A stretch of 64,000 nucleotides of DNA, taken from the NCBI GenBank assembly GCA_946406115.1, contig OX291543.1, positions 5,892,501 through 5,956,500 on the forward strand, in the 5' to 3' direction. The notes beneath the pieces were generated by a model that was not told the origin of the DNA, did no database searches, and saw nothing but the letters and a program-made list of their open reading frames with translations. Origin of the DNA: Apoda limacodes (taxonomy: Eukaryota; Arthropoda; Insecta; Lepidoptera; Limacodidae). Shown here one piece after another: positions 1-10,072 of the stretch. The number at the start of each line of letters is the position of its first letter. Positions within the stretch are counted from its first letter, which is position 1. The translations under genes and the position numbers were made by a program.

Positions 1-893
1 AGTACTCAAATGGGCTCCGGGATGTTTCTACATACGAAACTTTGTCATCAATTATAGCACAATGTTCAAATTTTTTTTCCTCCAACTAAATTTAAGAGGT
101 GCCTGGCGGATAGGAGTAGGTCGCGCTATTATTAATCCACGTGTTCTATTACGAAGTGCACTTACACCTGATAGAAATGGAGTACTAGGATATTCAGCCA
201 ACGGAGACGCAGGTAAAGATGATTGTAGGATTGATGGAGAGAGTGGCGATGATGCATTTTAAATAATAGTTCTCCTGGATCGGACACGTAATGAAGATGG
301 ATCATCTACCAACGGAGAAGCAGGTAAAGAGGATTGTAGGATTGACGGCGAGAGTGGTGATGATGCATTTTGAATAATTGTACTCCTGGATCGGACACGT
401 AATGCAGATGGATCATCTACCAACGGAGAAGCAGGTAAGTTTGATTGCAAATTTGGAAGAGAGTGTGTAGATTGTTCATTTTGAGAAACTGTTGGTATAG
501 TTCGACTAATTTTAGCAGCGTTTATATGTGATGCAGAAGAAGCAATAGGAGTCGATGGTGATGCAGATAACGATGATTGTAGAATCGACGGTGACAGTAC
601 GGGCGATGCATTTGTCTCAGCAAAGGCGATGTCTGCAGCGTGGACTCCGTAATTACTTTTTGAAAAGGCACTAGTTCCTCATTCGATTCATTCAATAAAT
701 TTAATTTTTCAAGAGACGATGGCAATGAAGGAGCTGAGGAGGAACCGCCATCATCATCAAGTTGTTGTTGTCGAATGTTTTGCAATTCATCTTCTGATTC
801 GATAGACGATTCGTCATCCGAAGATTTTCTTCCAGCTTTAGGTACGAGTGCATATATTTTCTTAGCTCTGTAAAAAGAAGGCTTACCTCCTCC
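1..893 (-). pseudogene. piggyBac-like transposase, 5' part, broken and cut by window edge
   Basis: Read on the minus strand, a 3' splice-like site (TTATTTTCAG, just above 893) opens a coding stretch beginning GGKPSFYRAKKIYALV, then an acidic, Ser-rich segment (SSDDESSIESEDE). The frame shifts near 610-630 and continues through a Ser/Pro-rich repeat region to about position 1. There the translation gives a W-R-K-K-x-F-E-H motif followed by SPFEYF-like residues at the window edge. An acidic low-complexity N-terminus followed by a W-(K/R)-K-K motif and an SP-x-E-Y/F motif is typical of the start of piggyBac-family (DDE_Tnp_1_7) transposases, which cut and paste DNA at TTAA sites. The catalytic domain would lie outside the window. 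At least two frameshifts are needed, so this copy is probably dead. The family assignment is an inference from a short stretch; other acidic N-termini could look similar. Confidence 0.45.
198..450. repeat. 111-bp in-frame tandem repeat (37 codons)
   Basis: The string CCAACGGAG recurs at 198, 309 and 420, and GATTGTAG/GATTGC at 221, 332 and 443, giving an exact period of 111 bp. A fourth, diverged copy is at about 575, offset by 21 extra bases. 111 is divisible by three, and on the minus strand each unit encodes a 37-residue Ser/Pro-rich block containing LPASPLVDDPS and RVRSR. The array lies inside the piggyBac-like coding stretch, so it expanded as protein-coding sequence. Confidence 0.85.
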
Positions 894-1791
894 CTGAAAA
901 TAAATTAAAAAAATATATGCTAAGCAAAGCAAAGCGTTCCACACCACATACGAGACAATAGATTGACAGGATTGTACCAATAAAACATTCACACAAACTG
1001 TGTAGGCTTATAGCAATATGCAAAAGCACTAGAAAACGATACAATTAAATATAAATAAGACAATTACAAGACTTGATTCACGCGAATACCGATCGAAACC
1101 CAGAGTAACATAGGAATGAAAAATTTTTCCGCGAAAAACAGTTCCTTATGTCCATTCCCGTCGCTCAAAACTTGTTTTAGTAGAGCTATGTATAAGTCAA
1201 TATTTTATAAGTCACAGTTTGTAACAATAAAAATATTAATTACTATAGGTTAAAGCCTGAATAAGTGTAAAATGACCGCCACTAGTTATGACATATTATT
1301 ACGTTTCATCTATACCGTCAAAATTCGTTTCTTGTAGTTACATGGCAATGTGCACATATGTTTTGACTGTAGATTATTTTAACACTATGTGTTTATCATG
1401 CAATTAATATATCATGCTTACACAACCATTATTTGTACAAAACCATGCCTTGTCACACCATTATCTAATGAAAACCCATAAAAACAAATATATTCTTACC
1501 TTCTTAGGAGGGATAGCGTCGAAACGGTACGCCATTTTAAATGTGTTTGATAAACAGTCTTGCCAACATGACAGCAATTATCACAGGTGCGTTCGAAAAC
1601 AATCATAAAGTTTTAGGTAAAATTACGTTGCGTTATACTTAATAATTGTTTAAGATACAAATTTTAGAAGTTCAATGTATCTTGTCAGATACATTGTCAA
1701 GAAAGGGTTAACACATAAATACAATAGACATGTAATTTACAATTTAACTTTGTTTTACAGGTAGCAAAATTAGCTTATAGATAGGTCTTGT
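894..1791. other. AT-rich stretch, nothing recognised
   Basis: No ORF in this interval resembles a known family. It lies between the piggyBac-like 5' exon and the BEL/Pao remnant, and may hold the 5' intron or terminal sequence of the piggyBac-like element. Confidence 0.4.
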
Positions 1792-2028
1792 TTATTCACC
1801 TTTAGATGTATAAATAATCACTGATCTGACTAAGCCATCAGTTTTATTAATATTTGTAGAAATGGTTCTGCCTAAGGGCCAGAAAGTGGGAGGAGTGTTC
1901 TTATCTTTTATTATGACAAGATCACCAATATTTAAATTTTTATGTACTTTTAACCATTTATTTCTAGTTTGTAATTCTGATAAATAGCTAAAATAAAACT
2001 TTTTCCAGAACCTTTGTTTTATTTGCAT
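1792..2028 (-). pseudogene. BEL/Pao integrase C-terminal segment (DUF5641-like)
   Basis: The 78-residue reading frame has the signature of this domain: QRFWKKFYFSYLSELQTR, then NLNIGDLVIIKD, then PPTFWPLGRT and DGLVRSVIIYT. In BEL/Pao polyproteins this segment follows the integrase catalytic core and is thought to help bind DNA or the intasome. It ends at a stop at 1792. Its upstream partner at 2110-2720 is out of frame with it, so it can no longer be made as part of a polyprotein. Confidence 0.85.
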
Positions 2029-2109
2029 TATTTTTTGATAGACATCCAGTTTAGACTCATTTAAATCTAATTTATTACGTTGAGGTAATTTAGTTGAAGC
2101 TTATTATAC

Positions 2110-2720
2110 TTATACTAATTATAAAATGACCTGGAGTTAAATAAGTTCATCATAGGGTAAGTCGGTCAATGGGTACAGATGTCTAGAGTTAAGTATGCTT
2201 TCAATTTGAGACAATACAGTATATACAAACTCATATGTTAGTATATTCTTAAAGAGGTGTTTTTTAAGAAGTGATTTTACGGACTTTATATGCCTGCTTT
2301 GTAGATTCCACCCATATGGCTAGCCAAAGGTACAGTAAATTTATATTTTATGTAGTATGAATTTACATAATTCATCATATCACTATAGCTTTTATCATTT
2401 TGAACATCTTATACAACATATGTAAATCTGTTTAAGATCCCTTGAAATTAGCAGCATTATATGTATACAAGCAAGTAGGTGTGCCTCGCCTAAGATATAA
2501 ATCTTTTCAACGCACATATAAAGGACTGAGAAGACATATCTATAACTAATTCAAGATGTATAGCACGTGTTGACAAACACACAAATAAACATATGTATCC
2601 CTTTGAATATTTACAATTCCTAGTCATCGAAATTCTAACAGCAATAGCACCGCTAAAATCAATTCCGACATGAGTGAAGGCACGAGTTAATGTTACTCTT
2701 GGAGCCGGGAGATCTACCAT
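2110..2720 (-). pseudogene. BEL/Pao integrase core fragment
   Basis: The upper part (2720-2490) encodes VDLPAPRVTLTRAFTHVGID then YICLFVCLSTRAIHLELV, the integrase strand pair that carries the first catalytic Asp (HVGIDFSG). Further down, in other frames, are PLASHMGGIYKAG (about 2330-2280), ESILNSRHLYPLTD (about 2205-2160) and LTPGHF (about 2140-2120), all standard BEL/Pao integrase landmarks in the right order. Recovering them needs several frame changes and some sequence is lost near 2460-2490. Integrase joins retrotransposon cDNA to the host chromosome; this copy cannot do so. Confidence 0.85.
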
Positions 2721-2953
2721 TTGTTGTCCACAGACTTTACCTTGGTACCTAGTGCACCTAGTACAAGAGTGAATGCACTTCTTTACCTCTTTTATGCCAT
2801 TAATAGGCCAATATTTTAGTCTAAGGTAATATAGAGTGAGCTGTATACCTGTATGTAATATTCTTATATGGTATTACTGTATTATGATGGAAGTAATGTG
2901 ATTTTTTTGCTGGTAGCATAAGAGTATGTGCTTGATTGAAAGGTATGTCAGAG

Positions 2954-3935
2954 TTATGCTTTCAATGAGTCTAAGCTTTGCTGTAAGGTAACTAATAAGT
3001 CTTTAAGGTTACACTTGTAAATTACGTTAAAATTAGTTATAGCTTTTAGGTGGAAGATTACAACTAATGTTTTGTTTTCATACCTCTTACTTAGGAATTC
3101 CAATGCTTTTGAGTAGTTCTCATCAGCTATGAGGAGGGCGGAGATTAGTCCAGCGGCTTCCCGGGCGAGAGCTAATTTGAGATATTGTAACTTGTTAACT
3201 CGTGGTAGGTTCGCGCTGTTCTCTGAGGCGTAAAAAATGTTTTTAAAGGCAGGTCGTATTTCTTCGTCATATAGAGGCAATTCCATCGTTGGTAACCTCA
3301 CACGTGGTTTCACTCCGGTGCACTCGTGGCGAATTGAAGTCTCGTTCGCTTCCACCGAAAGGTAAGCTGACCGTCTGCCATTGTGCTCCTCACACAGCGC
3401 ATCCATTTTTGCTTTACAGTGGTAGTACTTTTCTTCGAAATGTATACGTGCCTTTTCATGCGTATCCATGCGGTAATCGCAATTGTCGACGAGTTCAATC
3501 TTCAATTGTATTTCTTCAAATCTCTGTAGTATACTGCCTAGTTCCGCCTTTCTGGCGATAATTTCGTTTTTTACAATAATATAATGCCAATTGGCTACTA
3601 AGTTTTTTTTTTCGCGTCGATCGAATGCAAAGAATGTAGAAACGAGATGCACGCGCAGGGCTGCGATTGGTTGGCGTGTGCGCCTTATGTTGTGATTGGC
3701 GTATTCGCCGAAAGTTGTCCCCGTAGATGTCGCTAGACGTTGGGAAGCTCGTTTCGTTTCTTCTGTGTAAACCAGTCGCTCGTTGTTCCTTCGCAATTCT
3801 GTTGGTGCTTTGTTCAATATCCCGGAACAATGTACGAATTAAAATGGCGTCGTCTCTTGTATGCTCGAAGAAGGACCAAAATGTTGGATATTTGTCCAGA
3901 AAGTCGATTAAAATAGCGAGTTGTTGGTTACACAA
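2954..3935 (-). pseudogene. BEL/Pao gag (DUF1759-like) with frameshift
   Basis: A 287-codon frame (3817-2954) contains LPTMELPLYDEE, then NLPRVNKLQYLKLALAREAA, then ADENYSKALEFLSKRYENK, the DUF1759 gag signature of BEL/Pao elements. The usual W in the segment before the F-x-x-x-F helix is missing (a few residues are deleted after LPLYDEE). A second frame starting at 3935 overlaps the first between 3817 and 3516 and may supply the original N-terminus. Gag forms the cytoplasmic particle that packages the element RNA. The neighbours are the fragments of its own integrase on the same strand. Confidence 0.75.
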
Positions 3936-5465
3936 ACACTATATTGTTCTTATTTAACATTGAACTACATTATATAAACAACTAGCGGCCCGTACCGGCT
4001 TCGCACGGGTGGACATTTATTTTTAAACATTTTGGCATAAACGTACAGTAAATGTAGGACATACCTTAATAATAATGTATTTAGTAATAGTGTATCGCTG
4101 GCTCCCTTTGGGTACGGGACTTGATGATTGAAAAGAAAATGATAACAGAATAAATGACATCAACTGATATTTTTTAAAAACATTTCACTGCGGTTTAGAG
4201 TATAGGTATACTAATAATTTTTAGATACTTACATTGTATACCTACTACTATTACTGTACAGTCTACAGTCAATACTCATATGTAGTGATTAAGAAAGTAA
4301 TTGTGTCTGATAATATAAGAGAATGTATGTCCGGCCGCCGGGCCAGTGATGACATTGGCTACAATTACAGTGTTTCGCAATTCCTTAATCAAGCATCTTG
4401 TCCCATTTCACATATTAGGAGGGCTTAAATTTTTCAACAGCATAATGGGAGTTGGTCTTTGTAAGACCTAGTCGTAGGGTTAAAGTGTAAAAATAAGGGA
4501 GACTTACAATTGACGAGCAGATATGTTTATGCGATTACAACCTTAGTACAGAGCTGATTTCTTCGTTGTAGGGCTGAGACACTGCGAAACACTTCACTGT
4601 ATATAGTTCCTACACTGAGCCGGGCCCGGGAAAAAATATTATTTGTGCAGATTATTAAGTTCGTTGAGATTTAAAAACTTCTTGACACATAAACACAGCA
4701 GCTGTAGAGTGCGGAGGCAGTGTTGCTGCGCTCAAAATGTGGCCGCTTTACTCGTCGCTTATTACAGGTGCGTTCCGAATAAACGTCACGACACTGTGGC
4801 GTGAACAGGAGTACCTTTTTTACATTAAACCATTGTTTGCATTATCTGGTACCCAAAGCCGTTTCACCTGCGCAACTCAAGAACAGCGCCACCTATCGGA
4901 CTAAAAATCGAAGTAAGAATTGCGCTATCGAATGCATAAAATATTTTTTTAATAAGACTCATTTATAGTTCTAGAGTAGCGTGTTCAAACAAACTCTTCA
5001 GCTTTATTATAATATTATAAACATATATAGTCCCTAAAATTCTTATAAATAATACACGATTGGTTTGCTTACAGGTTACAGGAGGTACAATATACAATAA
5101 GTATTTACAATGGTAAAAAAAAGACTTTTTATAAGGCCTTACAAACATATTATACATATTTATAATATTTACAATAGAATATTATGAGAGATTCTATTAC
5201 AATTGAATAGAAAGTTATAAACATATGTACAATTTACGGTAGAAAAACAGTTTTATTAAAAAAATCATGAATGAATATATTATATGTATTTACAATAAAA
5301 TTATAGTTAAAGTATTATATTTTATCGAGTTTTACTCATTTCATCTTTTTATAAAAATAAAAATATTAAATTTTATTGAAATATTTCGCCTTAGTACTTG
5401 GTGTCATCAGTCAATAGAAATTACAGATTATAATAATATAAATAAAATTTTAAAGTTCCAGTTCC
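3936..5465. other. intergenic, AT-rich, old repeat fragments
   Basis: No coding sequence is recognised. A short repeat fragment (3981-4015) is listed separately. The rest, including an extremely AT-rich patch around 4960-5460, shows no features that can be supported. Confidence 0.4.
3981..4015 (+). repeat. dispersed repeat end with ACTAGCGGCCCG core
   Basis: The segment starts ACTAGCGGCCCGTACCGGCT and continues CTTCGCACGGGTGGAC. This is a recurrent insect motif, known in variants such as ACTAGC..CCCGCGACTTCG..CGCGTGG, found at one end of abundant short dispersed elements. A candidate for the opposite end of the same kind of repeat is at 27560-27670. The assignment is from memory of the motif only. 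Confidence 0.5.
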
Positions 5466-5520
5466 AGAAGAGTGATAGTTGTTGTCAAACATTATATTTG
5501 ACAACAACTATCACTCTTCT
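5466..5520. repeat. perfect 24-bp hairpin with 7-nt loop
   Basis: The left arm is 5466-5489 (beginning AGAAGAGTGATAGTTG), the loop 5490-5496, and the right arm 5497-5520. The arms are exact reverse complements over all 24 bases. It sits just outside the left arm of the Penelope-like element that starts near 5534, on the side where that element's 3' end lies. Confidence 0.95.
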
Positions 5521-5533
5521 TACTCTACGACTT

Positions 5534-5906
5534 AAATCTGAAAAATATAAAATAAAATCAATATGAGAGAAGGTTCGTTTATGTGTGAGGGTGTGTATGC
5601 GTGTGTGTGAAATAGAAAGATAATGTGGTTATGTGAGTGCGTGAGATAATAGGTGTGTGCGTGTGTATGTATTTATGTGGAGGGTGATAGCAAATGTGTG
5701 TACCAGTCGAGTGCTGTAAAATATTGGACAAGGCAATATAAATGGAATATAGCCAGTATTAGTTAAGGTAAGTGTCAGTATGCGTCAATAGTTAATGTCA
5801 ATGTAGTCTATTAAGTCCGTTCGCATAGTATCCACCAAGTGCCCAGATGTAAGAAAATTCCCATGTTCTCAATTCTATGTTTGTGATGGGAGGTGTAAAT
5901 GATTTA
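5534..5906. repeat. left inverted arm of PLE 1
   Basis: This arm matches 9666-10072 in reverse complement from TTAAATCATTTACACCTCCC through a CA/TG-rich stretch to ATTGATTTTATTTTATAT. The CA-rich middle differs in length between arms. It contains the C-terminal codons of the PLE protein (5906-5798) and the 3' untranslated tail. Confidence 0.9.
5798..5906 (-). pseudogene. PLE 1 protein C-terminus, beyond the gypsy insertion
   Basis: The minus strand reads SFTPPITNIELRTWEFSYIW and then ALGGYYANGLNRLH and a stop at 5798-5800. Joined to the frame ending at 7684 (FTVRIIK) it gives an uninterrupted PLE C-terminus; GLN near the end is usual for the family. The same codons, slightly diverged, stand inverted at about 9672-9780. 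Confidence 0.85.
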
Positions 5907-6036
5907 TAGGTTTTGCGTACCTATATTGTCCTATGATCTTTGCACTACACGCTAGGCACGGAAATTAAAATCTAATTCCACTTTAATCCACACTTTATTA
6001 TTGAAAGCAACGAAACAGTTTGTAGCAATGTAACAC
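5907..6036 (-). repeat. partial 3' LTR of the gypsy element
   Basis: It begins TAGGTTTTGCGTACCTATAT on the plus strand and matches 7261-7392 through AGTTTGTAGCAAT with scattered differences, then diverges into protease-coding sequence. Only the LTR end away from the internal region is kept. Confidence 0.85.
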
Positions 6037-6089
6037 ATTTCAAATAGAGACCGATTATGTAGTTATGCTGTCTAATAATTTTCTGTTCC

Positions 6090-6360
6090 TGCAATCAATA
6101 AGTAATCCATAGTGAAAAATAAAATCTGCCCCAATTAGGGGTTTATCTACATCAGCTACTACGAAGTCCATGGAAATTCACGTCTCGACCCCAAATTCAG
6201 ACACATTTTCAATAAACCGTAGGTACGGATGATGGAGCCATTAGCTGCAGTTAGAGTATAATCAGTTGGTGGTCTGTATTGGTGTAAAAATTTGCGAGGC
6301 AATACGCAAAGCTCAGAGCCTGTATCTAAATAGGCGACTAGTAGGCGTACGATAGTCGTT
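6090..6360 (-). pseudogene. gypsy aspartic protease remnant
   Basis: Minus-strand translation gives AYLDTGSELCVLPR, carrying the D-T-G active-site triad of retroviral-type aspartic proteases, then ANGSIIRTYG (flap region), then ADVDKPLIGADFIFHYGL and LIDCRNRKLLDS, which is the C-terminal strand of insect gypsy proteases. A frameshift lies between the flap and the ADVDKP segment. The protease would cleave the element polyprotein. The reading frame stops shortly after, where the 3' LTR remnant begins. Confidence 0.85.
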
Positions 6361-6409
6361 AGTCGCCTCTATTGACTGTCGTGACTGTTTCTCGATTTAA
6401 AATTGCAAG

Positions 6410-7253
6410 GGGGAAATGCACTTCTTTGCGTAATGGTTAAATTTATTATGATACCAGCACATACCTGTTTTTGCGTTTTTTTTTTTCAATTTGACCTCGA
6501 CCGCCTTCCAAAATAGCTTTTTCTGTAAGAATGCTCACTACTTGTCAGCTGCGCAATTTGTTACGAAAGCTCGTTTTGTATTCTGGTGGAGATTGATTGC
6601 TCTAATTGTTGAAACTTACTTTGAAACGTATCAACGCTTGCCACTTGATATTGGTAAGATAGTAACGGTGCTACCTCATAAATTTGGTCAGTTAGCGTAG
6701 CAATTTCATCCAATGATGTTGCGCTTTGTGATGGAATTATGGCCTTTATGTGAGTAGGTAAGCGGCTCGACCATAAACTGGGTCAAAACTCGTCACCTAC
6801 GCCGTCAATTGCTAACGTTTTAAGATGGCTAAGAAATTGCGATGGTTTTCGATCACCAAGTTGCTCATGCGTCAATAGTGGCCGCATTTTCTGCTCACGG
6901 GAAACTGACAAACTTTTTAAAAGCTCTTGTTTTAATTTTTCATATTTTCCCGTTGCATCCTGATCCCCAGTAATAATGTCCCAAATTTTTCTGGCCGTTT
7001 TATGGTCAAGTTCCCGAACAACCTGGTAGTATTTAATTGTATCGCTCTTGATTCGTGACATCTCGAATTGCGCTTCAACTTGAGCGAACCATATTTCAGG
7101 ATCTTCAGCCCAAAAAGGTGGTAAACGAACGGTGATGCGGTCAATCGAAGCATCAGCACATGGTGTCACCTCCAATCCGCCATCTTTCTCGCTGTCCGAC
7201 AGCTTGAATATTTCACGCGGTGTCACAATCTGCACGTGTTGACTCTGGGTCAC
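6410..7253 (-). pseudogene. gypsy gag
   Basis: The open part (7253-6783, 156 codons) contains RLPPFWAEDPEIWFAQVEAQ, KTARKIWDIITGDQ, GKYEKLKQELLKSLSVS and LLTHEQLGDRKPSQFLSHL, the conserved core of insect Ty3/gypsy gag. After a short break (6783-6780) it continues as LWSSRLPTHIKAII and DEIATLTDQIYEV (to about 6690), and ends with a CWYH-x-x-F-x-x-Y-A-x-x-C motif (about 6445-6410), the variant zinc-binding motif of this gag type. The frame would have to begin at GTG near 7253, right beside the LTR. Gag forms the particle that packages RNA. Small deletions break the frame. Confidence 0.85.
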
Positions 7254-7257
7254 CAGT

Positions 7258-7683
7258 TATTATAGGTTTTGCGTACCTATATTGTCCAATGATAGACTTT
7301 GCACTACATGCTAGGCACGGAAATTGAAGTCTGATTCCACTTAAATCCACAGTTTATTATTGAAAGCAACGAAACAGTTTGTAGCAATTTAAAACTGTAG
7401 AAATAGTTTATATACAAGAAGAAATAAGAACAAGATTGATGAGATAAAAATATACAGAGATTGGTAAGCAATTAAGATCGCGTAACGGTCAGTTACTCGG
7501 AAGCGAAAGTGAAATGACCGGCGGAGGCGCAAAGCGACGTGCGTTCGGTAAGATAGCAATTGCATTGTGTGTGTCGCTGCTGGCAGCAGGTTCTCGTGCG
7601 CGTCCCGCGCCCGCTGTGCAGTCCCCGCATTCGCCTGATATAGGGATGTGCGCTGCATCTACTAGTGATGGGCACGCACCACA
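7258..7683 (-). repeat. 5' LTR of the gypsy element
   Basis: The inner end (7258-7392) repeats the 5907-6036 copy. The outer end reads TGTGGTGCGTGCCC on the minus strand and adjoins the duplicated flank at 7684. The segment 7490-7640 is distinctly GC-rich against AT-rich surroundings and could hold the element's promoter, which is an inference from composition only. Confidence 0.75.
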
Positions 7684-7689
7684 GATTTA

Positions 7690-9666
7690 ATTATGCGAAC
7701 AGTGAAACAGTCATTAAATTTTAAACTATGAAGGCGAGTATGGGTTGGCATAGGAAGTGGCCTATTTATGATGCTATCACAGCTATGACGACGGCCATTG
7801 ATTCTTATATGCAGAGGATTGTTAGTTTCGCCGATATAAAATGATGTGCAATGTTTGCATTCTAATAAATAGACACATGATGATGTTTTGCAGGTGGTGT
7901 TTGGCGCTGCTCTAAAAATCTGTGTTGTATGATGTGAAGTAATGTTAATGCTTTGATTGATGATTGGACATGTTTTACATCGTGGTCGACGATATTGTAT
8001 GGTGCCGATGGATGGGTTTTGTGGTGTAATGTTACATTTTTGTTTTGTTTTGGATAAAATTGAGCGAATGTTGTAGTTTTACCTAAAAGTGAGTGTTGGT
8101 AGATGATCAATCAAATTTTTGGTGCAGTCGTTTTGTGTTATTATAGGTAGTAAATCTTTTATGATGTTTTTAATGTTATAAGAACCTTGGAAATAAGTAG
8201 TGATAAATCTTAAGCTGTTATTTGTATTGTTTAAATGTGGCTGTGGTTGGTGATGAATGGGCCTTTTGTAAATGTGTCGGTTTAGAATTGGTGCTGGATA
8301 GCTACGTTCGTTGCGTGTGTTATATAATTTATTTTAGTATTCTTCTAATTATGATGGTTTATTACAAATTCGTCGACCACGAAGTGATAGTGAAAATGGA
8401 ATAGATCTTTTAGTATGATTTAGGTGGCAACTGTCGAAATGTAAAAATTTAAACTTGTAGGCAGGCTAAAAATGTACTGATGTGATGAATTTATTGTTAG
8501 ATGCTAGTGTAATGTCATCATCAAGAAAAGTTGTGTTATATTCAGATGTAGTTTGTGTGAAACTTAGGTTACTGAAGCTATTGAGATCTTGTAGAAATGA
8601 GACAAGGGAATCATCGTCATACGTCCAGATCATGAAAATGTCGTCTATGAATCTCTTCCAAATTAAAGGTTTTAAAAGTTGGGTAGTTAAAAAGTCTGTC
8701 TCTAATTTGTCTTAAAATAAATTTGCATAGGAGGGAGCCATTCGTGTACCCATAGCTGTCCCTTTAATTTGATGAAAATATTGATTATTGAATGAAAAAT
8801 AGTTATTTTTTAGTACTAATTCGCAGAGTTCAGTCAAAAAAAATGTTGATGGTTTGAGGTTATGTCGTTTATTAAGGTGATATGCAAGTGTAGTAAGTCC
8901 ATCTTCATGAGAAATTTTAGTGTAAAGAGATGTGACATCTATTGTAACAAAAGTGATATTTATATCAGTAGGGATTTGAAGTGTATTTAATATGTCTATG
9001 AAATGGTTTGTATCTTTAATGAGTGATGCTGTATTTTTAACTTTAGGTTGAAGATGATAGTCAATATATGCAGATATATGGAGAGATATTGGATAATGGA
9101 GATTAAGATATTGGAGAATCGTATGAAGACACAATAGGACGGCCAGGGGTATTTGTTTTATGTATTTTAGGTAGTATGTAAAAATGTGATGTTCTAGTGT
9201 TATTTGGTATCATAGGTTTTATGTCTAAATCGTTAAGTCCTTCGTTAGGTCCGTATGTTTCAACAAAATACCTAATTTTGTCAGTTATTTCGTCACAAGG
9301 GTCATTTGATGTAATCGAGTAAGAGTAACTGTCTTGTAGCTGTCGTAGTCCTTCTGAAATATAATCATCGTTATTCAAAATCACTGTAGTGGACCCCTTG
9401 TCAGTTGGCAAAATAATAATATTTAATTTGTTTTTTAAAAAAATAATGCATTTTTTTCGTTAAAAGAAAGGTTATTTGTTTTTTTTTTATGAATATTGGT
9501 CATGAAGTTGTTGTCAGAGGGTTTTGTCATTAAAGTGCTCATAAATATTTCAATAGGGTGATTGGATGGTACAGTAGGTGGTTCGTCAGGGCAGGGTGGT
9601 TTAATTTGTTAATGAATCATAAAATTTATCAGTGGATAAGACAGATGTCTGATGTTGTCGATTTTG
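7690..9666 (-). pseudogene. PLE 1 reverse transcriptase with GIY-YIG endonuclease
   Basis: Fragments in order on the minus strand: LPTDKGSTTVILNNDDY and LPKIHKTNTPGRPIV (9411-9103); FVTIDVTSLYTKISHEDGL and IKGTAMGTRMAPSYANLF (9134-8712); the catalytic FIDDIF with KRFIDD (about 8653-8634); a linker with RFITTYFQGSYNIK (about 8190); and C-terminal CVYLLECKHC then FYIGETNNP (7880-7815), the GIY-YIG nuclease. PLEs use this RT, related to telomerase, with the nuclease for target-primed insertion. A single protein would need several frame corrections. The last codons lie beyond the gypsy insertion at 5906-5798 (WALGGYY...GLNRLH). Confidence 0.9.
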
Positions 9667-10072
9667 CATAATTAAATCATTTACACCTCCCATTAGAAAC
9701 ATAGAATTGAAAACATGGGAATCTTCGTACATCTGGGCACTTGGTGGATACTATGCTCACGGACTTAATAGACTACATTGATATTAACTATTGACGCATA
9801 CTGACACTTACCTTAACTGATACTGCCTAAATTTCCATTTATATTGCCTTGTCCAATATTTTCCAACACTCGACTGGTACACACAATTGCTACCACCCTC
9901 CACATAAACACACACACACTCACACACGCACACACCTATAATCTCACGCACACACATAACCATATTATCTTTCTATTTCACACACACGCATACACACCTT
10001 CACATTTTAACTCAAACACACAAACACACACACCTCCTCTCATATTGATTTTATTTTATATTTTTTAGATTT
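9666..10072. repeat. right inverted arm of PLE 1
   Basis: This is the reverse-complement counterpart of 5534-5906 plus 7690-7697. Its plus strand carries the PLE C-terminal codons (WALGGYYAHGLNRLH) and then a long CA-rich tract (9900-10035). It is a second, 5'-truncated PLE end in the opposite orientation, joined to the 5' side of PLE 1. Confidence 0.9.

Larger units (their letters stand above)
1792..3935 (-). mobile_element. decayed BEL/Pao LTR retrotransposon, internally deleted
   Basis: On the minus strand the order is gag (DUF1759-like) at 3935-2954, integrase core at 2720-2110, and the integrase C-terminal DUF5641-like segment at 2028-1792. This is the gag-to-integrase order of BEL/Pao elements, but the aspartic protease and most of the reverse transcriptase and RNase H are missing between 2954 and 2720. 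Several stops and frameshifts interrupt the integrase. No pair of LTRs was found at either end, so the outer limits given are those of recognisable coding sequence. Confidence 0.85.
5907..7683 (-). mobile_element. Ty3/gypsy retrotransposon, internally deleted, inserted in PLE 1
   Basis: The element reads on the minus strand: 5' LTR 7683-7258, gag 7253 to about 6410, aspartic protease about 6360-6090, then a partial 3' LTR 6036-5907. Reverse transcriptase, RNase H and integrase are absent. The flank GATTTA occurs on both sides (5901-5906 and 7684-7689). Removing the element restores a continuous PLE reading frame, so this is a true target duplication of 4 to 6 bp (exact length blurred by LTR sequence). 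The left LTR copy is about 130 bp against 426 bp for the right, so one deletion removed pol and part of the 3' LTR. Confidence 0.9.
5534..10072 (-). mobile_element. Penelope-like element 1 with inverted end copies, interrupted by gypsy
   Basis: The element reads on the minus strand. Its RT/GIY-YIG ORF runs from about 9666 to 7690 and resumes at 5906 after a gypsy insertion (5907-7683), ending at a stop at 5798. The 3' end (5906-5534) is repeated in inverted orientation on the other side (9666-10072), including the same C-terminal codons, so the two copies stand head to head. PLEs are known to carry terminal repeats that may be direct or inverted, and to be variably 5'-truncated. The 5' part of the ORF is absent where the inverted copy begins. 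The right end (10072) lies inside a P-element-like coding region. Confidence 0.8.

Noticed and set aside
198..450. CRISPR-like array
   Set aside because: The 111-bp units are contiguous with no unique spacers, are in frame with a coding stretch, and the sequence is eukaryotic.
9844..10068. His/Thr-rich plus-strand frame
   Set aside because: Translation of the CA-rich repeat in the PLE 1 arm.
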